8,472 bases of DNA from Parcubacteria group bacterium (GTDB taxonomy: Bacteria; Patescibacteriota; Minisyncoccia; Phycocordibacterales; UBA12088). Below, in pieces: positions 5,043-8,472 of this stretch; within the stretch, counting starts at the first letter, position 1, and every line of letters starts with the position of its first letter. The notes under the pieces are model-generated. The model worked only from the letters and a program-made list of their open reading frames with translations. It was not told the DNA's origin and searched no databases. The stretch covers positions 1-8,472 of the forward strand of contig JAKFXP010000078.1 of the NCBI GenBank assembly GCA_021731325.1, written 5' to 3'. The position numbers were made by a program, and so were the translations under genes.

Positions 5043-6092
5043 ATGAACGAACAACAACTCGCAAAAAGTGAACAGATAGCTTCAAAGATAATGCGTGTAC
5101 TCGCTATTATCGGGCTTGTTTCTATACTTGCCCTCATCGCATGGATTATCGTGCAAGGATTCCGTATTGCACCTGATTCAGGTACCAAGATGGGCGCCAC
5201 GGTTTCAAGTATCACTTCCCTCTTCCGTTCTGGATCCGCAGAGACACTTACGCTCGATATAGATAGTCGCACCATCAACACGGGCGCTTCGACTGAAATT
5301 CGTTTTGTCTACCAGGGAGCGGTGACGCCAACAAGCTACCAATTTTCGTATGCATGTAGCAATGGAGTATCACTCTCAATACAAACCGCAACTGGTGTTC
5401 GAGACCTTGCGTGTTCCACCCCACTCTCTTTTGAGGAAACAAAAACCGTTCTGGTATTCTCCTCAAACCAAGGACGGTTTGCTGACACGGAGCTCACGGT
5501 AACCAATGGTGCATTAAAAGATACCGTGCCGGTAACCATCGTAAATACCGCATTGTCAAATCGTGCGACGACGACTCCAGTAACGAATACGATGTCCACC
5601 ACCACCACAAGAACAGACACCACAAAAACCCCCACTGACCAACCGGTGACCTCAAAACCAGCAGTAGTCAAACCTACCCACTCTAGTACAAAACCTATCG
5701 TGACGCACACCCCTGCGGATCTCTCACTCAGTATTCTTGAGACCGGTGTGTTGGCACGGGTATCAGGAAAGAATCGACTCATCTCAATAACTCCGGTACC
5801 GAGTGATACCACCGCGGCCGTAACATTCAAGGTAACAAACCGGGGAGGTACTCCATCAGGTACCTGGGCATTTCGTGCCGAGCTACCTATTGAAGGTGAT
5901 CCCGAGTACCGGTATGTTTCTCCGATGCAACCTTCTCTTGCTCCAGGTGCAGAAATAGAATTCACCCTTGGATTTGACGAGGTGCTCGAAGCAAAAACAG
6001 GTACCATCAAGATAGAGTTGGTGCCTACCAACAAAGCTGATAAAGCGGTAAATAATACCGACGCCGTACGCCTTGATATTAAAAAAGCGTAG
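5043..6092 (+). CDS. Membrane-anchored surface protein with CARDB-like C-terminal domain
   Basis: A 349-residue protein of unknown specific function. Residues 1-16 are polar and likely cytoplasmic; 17-39 form one membrane span; the rest is probably outside. A beta-rich domain follows at about 66-168 (C105 and C124 could pair), then a Thr/Pro/Lys-rich stalk at about 169-224. The C-terminal beta-sandwich (225-347) resembles CARDB/APHP adhesion modules: ADLSLSI at its start, VTFKVTNRGGTPSGTW in the middle, SLAPGAEIEFTLGF, and a closing VNNTDAVRLDI, the usual 'N-N-t' ending. No LPXTG-like motif is present, so it is held by its N-terminal span rather than by the neighbouring sortase. It is transcribed away from the sortase group and converges on gyrB. 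Possible roles are adhesion or scaffolding in the envelope; these are inferences from the domain type. Confidence 0.85.
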   Translation: MNEQQLAKSEQIASKIMRVLAIIGLVSILALIAWIIVQGFRIAPDSGTKMGATVSSITSLFRSGSAETLTLDIDSRTINTGASTEIRFVYQGAVTPTSYQFSYACSNGVSLSIQTATGVRDLACSTPLSFEETKTVLVFSSNQGRFADTELTVTNGALKDTVPVTIVNTALSNRATTTPVTNTMSTTTTRTDTTKTPTDQPVTSKPAVVKPTHSSTKPIVTHTPADLSLSILETGVLARVSGKNRLISITPVPSDTTAAVTFKVTNRGGTPSGTWAFRAELPIEGDPEYRYVSPMQPSLAPGAEIEFTLGFDEVLEAKTGTIKIELVPTNKADKAVNNTDAVRLDIKKA

Positions 6093-6100
6093 TACTGTGG

Positions 6101-6155
6101 TTATAGATATACCAATAAACCGGACAACACGTCCGGTTTATTGGTATATCTATAA
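6101..6155. terminator. 25-bp perfect hairpin between convergent genes, bidirectional terminator
   Basis: Positions 6101-6125 and 6131-6155 are exact reverse complements around the 5-base loop AACAC. The GTCCGG core next to the loop is followed by TTTATT on either strand, giving each convergent transcript a GC stem and a short U-rich run. It lies 8 bases after the stop of the + gene and 16 bases after the stop of gyrB, so it serves both. Confidence 0.85.
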
Positions 6156-6171
6156 AGAGATGGTATCGGTA

Positions 6172-8259
6172 CTACACGTCTATGTTTGCTAGCTTTGCAT
6201 TGGATTGAATAAATGATTTTCGAGCGGGGACATCAGTGCCCATTAAGGTCTCAAACACCCGGTGTGCTTCTGCCGCATCATCAATACGCACCTGCTTTAA
6301 GACCCGGTGCGCGGGATTCATCGTGGTCTCCCAGAGCTCTTCGGGGTTCATTTCTCCCAATCCTTTGTATCGTTGGATGTTGACCTTGGTAGCACGAGGA
6401 GTTTTGCTGACACCTTCTTCTTCGGTAGGTTCTTCGGCGGGGAGACTTTCATCCGTTTCTTCAATCTGAGCAGTGTCGGCCTCAGTGATACCCATATCTT
6501 TTAAGACAGCGGCTTTTTCAGTATCGTCGTACGCATACCGAATATCTTTTCCCTTGGCAATCTTGTAGAGGGGAGGTTGTGCGATGTAGAGATACCCCCC
6601 TTCGATAATAGGCATAAAGTGACGGAAAAAGAGCGTGAGAAGAAGAGTTCGAATGTGTGCACCATCCACGTCGGCATCAGTAGCAATGATAATTTTGTGG
6701 TAGCGAAGTTTTTCGATATTAAATACATCGCCGATAGCGGTGCCCATCGCCACCACGAGATTTTTGATTTCTTCACTGGCAAGCATACGATCAAGACGCG
6801 CGCGCTCCACGTTGAGAATTTTTCCGCGTAATGGAAGGATAGCTTGGGTGCGCCTATCGCGACCCATCTTTGCCGAACCCCCTGCCGAGTCGCCCTCCAC
6901 AATAAACACTTCTGATTCTTCGGCTTTTTTGGTTTGACAGTCAGCGAGTTTGCCGGGCAAGGTCATTCCTTCCAATGCCCCTTTGCGTAAGACTGAGTCT
7001 TTGGCTGCTTTGGCTGCTTTACGAGCTTTGAGGGCAAGCACTGATTTATTGATAATCTGCTTGGCATCATCAGGATTCTCTTCGAGGAACATACTAAAGG
7101 CCTCCCCAAAAACCGTTTGCACGGCGCTCTGTGCTTCTACCGAGCCCAGTTTTGCTTTTGTTTGACCTTCAAACTGTACCTCGCGTAATTTGACGGAGAC
7201 AACTGCCGTAATGCCTTCAAGTACATCGTCTCCCGTAAGGTTGTCCTCACTTTCTTTGAGAAGATTTGCTTTGCGGGCGTAGGTATTCAGGGTGCGGGTG
7301 AGAGAAGTCTTAAAACCGGTGAGATGGGTACCCCCTTCTGCATTGTAGGTATTGTTTGCAAATGCGGTAATACGGGCGCTAATGTCGTCAACGTATTGGA
7401 GTGCCACTTCGACCGATACCACGTTGCTGTCAATATCCAGTCGTTCACAATAAAAAATATTTTTGTGAATCGGTTTTTGATGTTGATTGTAAAAGGTGAT
7501 GAGTGAACGTAAGCCTCCTTCAAAGTAAAACGTCATAGAGGGGGTGTTGAGGCGCAAGTCACGCAGGTACACTTGCTTCTCCGTTTTTACTTCTTTTTCA
7601 GAGGCTGTCCGTAAATCGAGGACGGTCAGACGCATGTCTTTGACCAAATATGCTTGCTGGCGCAGGTGAGCGACGATACGATTCCAATCAAACTTAATTC
7701 CCTCTTTGAATATCTCAATATCGGGTTCAAAGGTAATGATGGTTCCGGTAAAAGATGACGAACCAATTTTTTTGACCGAGGCTTGTTTGATACCGCGCGC
7801 GTATTCCTGTACGTAGACACCGCCGTCACGGTGAATTTCAGCGCGTGCGTATACCGAGAGTGCGTTTACCACCGACACTCCTACTCCATGGAGACCTCCT
7901 GAGACCTTGTACCCCTCTCCCCCAAATTTACCTCCGGCGTGGAGTGTCGTCATGATGGTTTCAAGGGCAGATACGTTTGTTTGTTTGTGAATATCTACCG
8001 GAATACCACGACCGTTGTCAACGACACGGATACGATCGTTTGGTAAGAGTGCGACCTCAATATCATCGGCATAGCCCCCCATCGCTTCATCGCGCGAGTT
8101 GTCAAAAATTTCCCAAATAAGATGGTGGAGGCCATCCGGACCGGTGGTACCGATATACATGCCGGGTCGTTTGCGTACCGGATCAAGACCTTCAAGAACG
8201 GTGATGGCGTCTGCGCCATAAGCAGAGCTTTTTTGAGGAGATTTTTTTTTGTCGGCCAT
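6172..8259 (-). CDS. gyrB: DNA gyrase subunit B
   Basis: ATPase and TOPRIM subunit of gyrase, which with GyrA introduces negative supercoils. 695 residues, similar to short GyrB proteins (about 640) and lacking the large insert of the E. coli type. GHKL ATPase: E50, N54 in WEIFDNSRDEA, D81 in DNGRGIP, glycine lid around GGLHGVGVSVVNALS (120-135). Transducer: NTYNAEGGTH (303-311) and QFEGQTKAKLGS (362-373). TOPRIM: E455 in VEGDSAGGSAKMGRDR and D528/D530/D532 in ATDADVDGAH, followed by LRGKILNVE and QPPLYKI. C-terminal QRYKGLGEMNPEELWETTM and ANIDV ending are gyrase-like and argue against ParE, though ParE cannot be wholly excluded. An acidic, low-complexity stretch at about 593-622 lengthens the loop before QRYKGLGE. 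No Shine-Dalgarno is visible. gyrA is not in the window. Confidence 0.97.
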   Translation of the reverse strand: MADKKKSPQKSSAYGADAITVLEGLDPVRKRPGMYIGTTGPDGLHHLIWEIFDNSRDEAMGGYADDIEVALLPNDRIRVVDNGRGIPVDIHKQTNVSALETIMTTLHAGGKFGGEGYKVSGGLHGVGVSVVNALSVYARAEIHRDGGVYVQEYARGIKQASVKKIGSSSFTGTIITFEPDIEIFKEGIKFDWNRIVAHLRQQAYLVKDMRLTVLDLRTASEKEVKTEKQVYLRDLRLNTPSMTFYFEGGLRSLITFYNQHQKPIHKNIFYCERLDIDSNVVSVEVALQYVDDISARITAFANNTYNAEGGTHLTGFKTSLTRTLNTYARKANLLKESEDNLTGDDVLEGITAVVSVKLREVQFEGQTKAKLGSVEAQSAVQTVFGEAFSMFLEENPDDAKQIINKSVLALKARKAAKAAKDSVLRKGALEGMTLPGKLADCQTKKAEESEVFIVEGDSAGGSAKMGRDRRTQAILPLRGKILNVERARLDRMLASEEIKNLVVAMGTAIGDVFNIEKLRYHKIIIATDADVDGAHIRTLLLTLFFRHFMPIIEGGYLYIAQPPLYKIAKGKDIRYAYDDTEKAAVLKDMGITEADTAQIEETDESLPAEEPTEEEGVSKTPRATKVNIQRYKGLGEMNPEELWETTMNPAHRVLKQVRIDDAAEAHRVFETLMGTDVPARKSFIQSNAKLANIDV

Positions 8260-8270
8260 AGTAAAATATC

Positions 8271-8294
8271 ATTATAAGTGGCTATATTTTATCA
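8271..8294 (-). promoter_or_regulatory. Proposed gyrB promoter region, two candidate -10 boxes
   Basis: The minus strand has TGA-TAAAAT (8286-8294, extended -10, 5 of 6) and, closer to the gene, a perfect TATAAT (8271-8276). Neither has a convincing -35. The first would give a leader of about 20 bases, the second only about 5 bases before the ATG at 8259. The region is very A+T rich. Confidence 0.45.
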
Positions 8295-8325
8295 CAAACG
8301 GGGTATAGATGCTCGTTAGATGGTA

Positions 8326-8354
8326 TTGACGCATATACATGTACGCGCTATACT
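8326..8354 (+). promoter_or_regulatory. Strong promoter of the right-edge gene
   Basis: TTGACG (8326-8331, 5 of 6), 17-base spacer, TATACT (8349-8354, 5 of 6). Transcription would start near 8361, giving a leader of about 40 bases that ends in the AGGAGG site. It diverges from the gyrB promoter. Confidence 0.78.
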
Positions 8355-8376
8355 CTGTCCCAGAAATATTTCACTA

Positions 8377-8447
8377 ACTATACCCAGGAGGTAGTCCACA
8401 TGTGCCCAAAAGACACATCGGAACTGACACTAGGTATAGTCCTAGTG
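8377..8447 (+). repeat. Overlapping inverted repeats around the start of the right-edge gene
   Basis: CACTAGG (8428-8434) pairs with CCTAGTG (8441-8447) around a 6-base loop. In addition ACTATACC (8377-8384), next to the ribosome binding site, is the exact complement of GGTATAGT (8433-8440), which overlaps the first hairpin. The two pairings are mutually exclusive. Confidence 0.6.
8386..8391 (+). promoter_or_regulatory. Ideal Shine-Dalgarno AGGAGG
   Basis: AGGAGG eight bases before the ATG at 8400. It decides the start of the last gene and is the strongest ribosome binding site in the window. Confidence 0.88.
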
Positions 8448-8472
8448 CTTAACACACACACCCGACAGCGGG
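8400..8472 (+). CDS. Start of an unidentified gene, cut by window edge
   Basis: Only 24 codons are visible (MCPKDTSELT LGIVLVLNTH TRQR), too few to name a product. There is a short hydrophobic run LGIVLVL but no clear signal peptide. The case for a real gene is the promoter at 8326-8354 together with AGGAGG at the ideal distance and no stop before the edge. It could also be a short leader peptide ending just outside the window. It is divergent from gyrB. Confidence 0.7.
   Translation, partial: MCPKDTSELTLGIVLVLNTHTRQR

Noticed and set aside
5336..6034. 232-codon open frame on the minus strand
   Set aside because: It lies entirely antisense to the CARDB-like gene, whose domain pattern and promoter are convincing. 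The antisense translation is Val/Ser-rich without recognisable features.
6501..6902. 133-codon open frame on the minus strand
   Set aside because: It is another frame within gyrB, where the TOPRIM domain is clearly encoded.
6172..8259. Topoisomerase IV subunit ParE rather than GyrB
   Set aside because: The QRYKGLGEMNPEELWETTM segment and ANIDV ending fit GyrB better, although only a phylogeny would settle it.
1..8472. CRISPR array, tRNA, transposon or prophage
   Set aside because: No spaced direct repeats, no tRNA-like cloverleaf with CCA-end features and no transposase or phage-like frames were seen on either strand.

Overview
The window looks like part of a compact bacterial chromosome, most probably from the Candidate Phyla Radiation (Patescibacteria, Parcubacteria-like). 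The main clue is the large surface protein at 1261-3315. Its Cys-bracketed Ig-like modules, with a 'LSWDSDGATSATIDQGIGA'-type core, are a style I associate with that group. Short intergenic spaces, several genes without a Shine-Dalgarno sequence and many hypothetical envelope proteins fit the same picture. TGA behaves as a stop codon and the standard code reads all genes cleanly. The lineage is an inference; no rRNA or marker phylogeny is available here.

Layout. 1-909 (-) is the N-terminal 303 codons of cofactor-independent phosphoglycerate mutase (gpmI), cut by the left edge. 987-1148 (-) is a 53-residue single-span membrane protein with a strong ribosome binding site. 1261-3315 (-) is a 684-residue surface protein with Ig-like modules, and 3364-4017 (-) is a sortase; they lie 48 bases apart and probably form an operon. 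4101-4772 (-) is an unrecognised 223-residue protein whose 3' end contains a perfect consensus promoter for the sortase. 5043-6092 (+) is a membrane-anchored protein with a CARDB-like outer domain. 6172-8259 (-) is DNA gyrase subunit B. A new + strand gene with an ideal ribosome binding site starts at 8400 and runs off the right edge.

How it fits together. The centre (1261-6092) is an envelope module: a sortase, a protein with an LPXTG-like VPYTG motif that could be its substrate, and a second anchored surface protein. The unusual point is that VPYTG and its membrane span lie in the middle of the surface protein. They are followed by about 300 apparently cytoplasmic residues whose end resembles the helical domain III of DnaX (DNA polymerase III gamma/tau). 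Sortase cutting would separate the outer part from a membrane-tethered cytoplasmic part. The flanking genes (gpmI, gyrB) are housekeeping.

Control signals are unusually legible. Seven promoters can be proposed, three of which share the extended -10 sequence TGGTANTAT. Gene ends carry perfect inverted repeats of 12, 19 and 25 bp. I saw no tRNA, rRNA, CRISPR array, insertion sequence or prophage gene.
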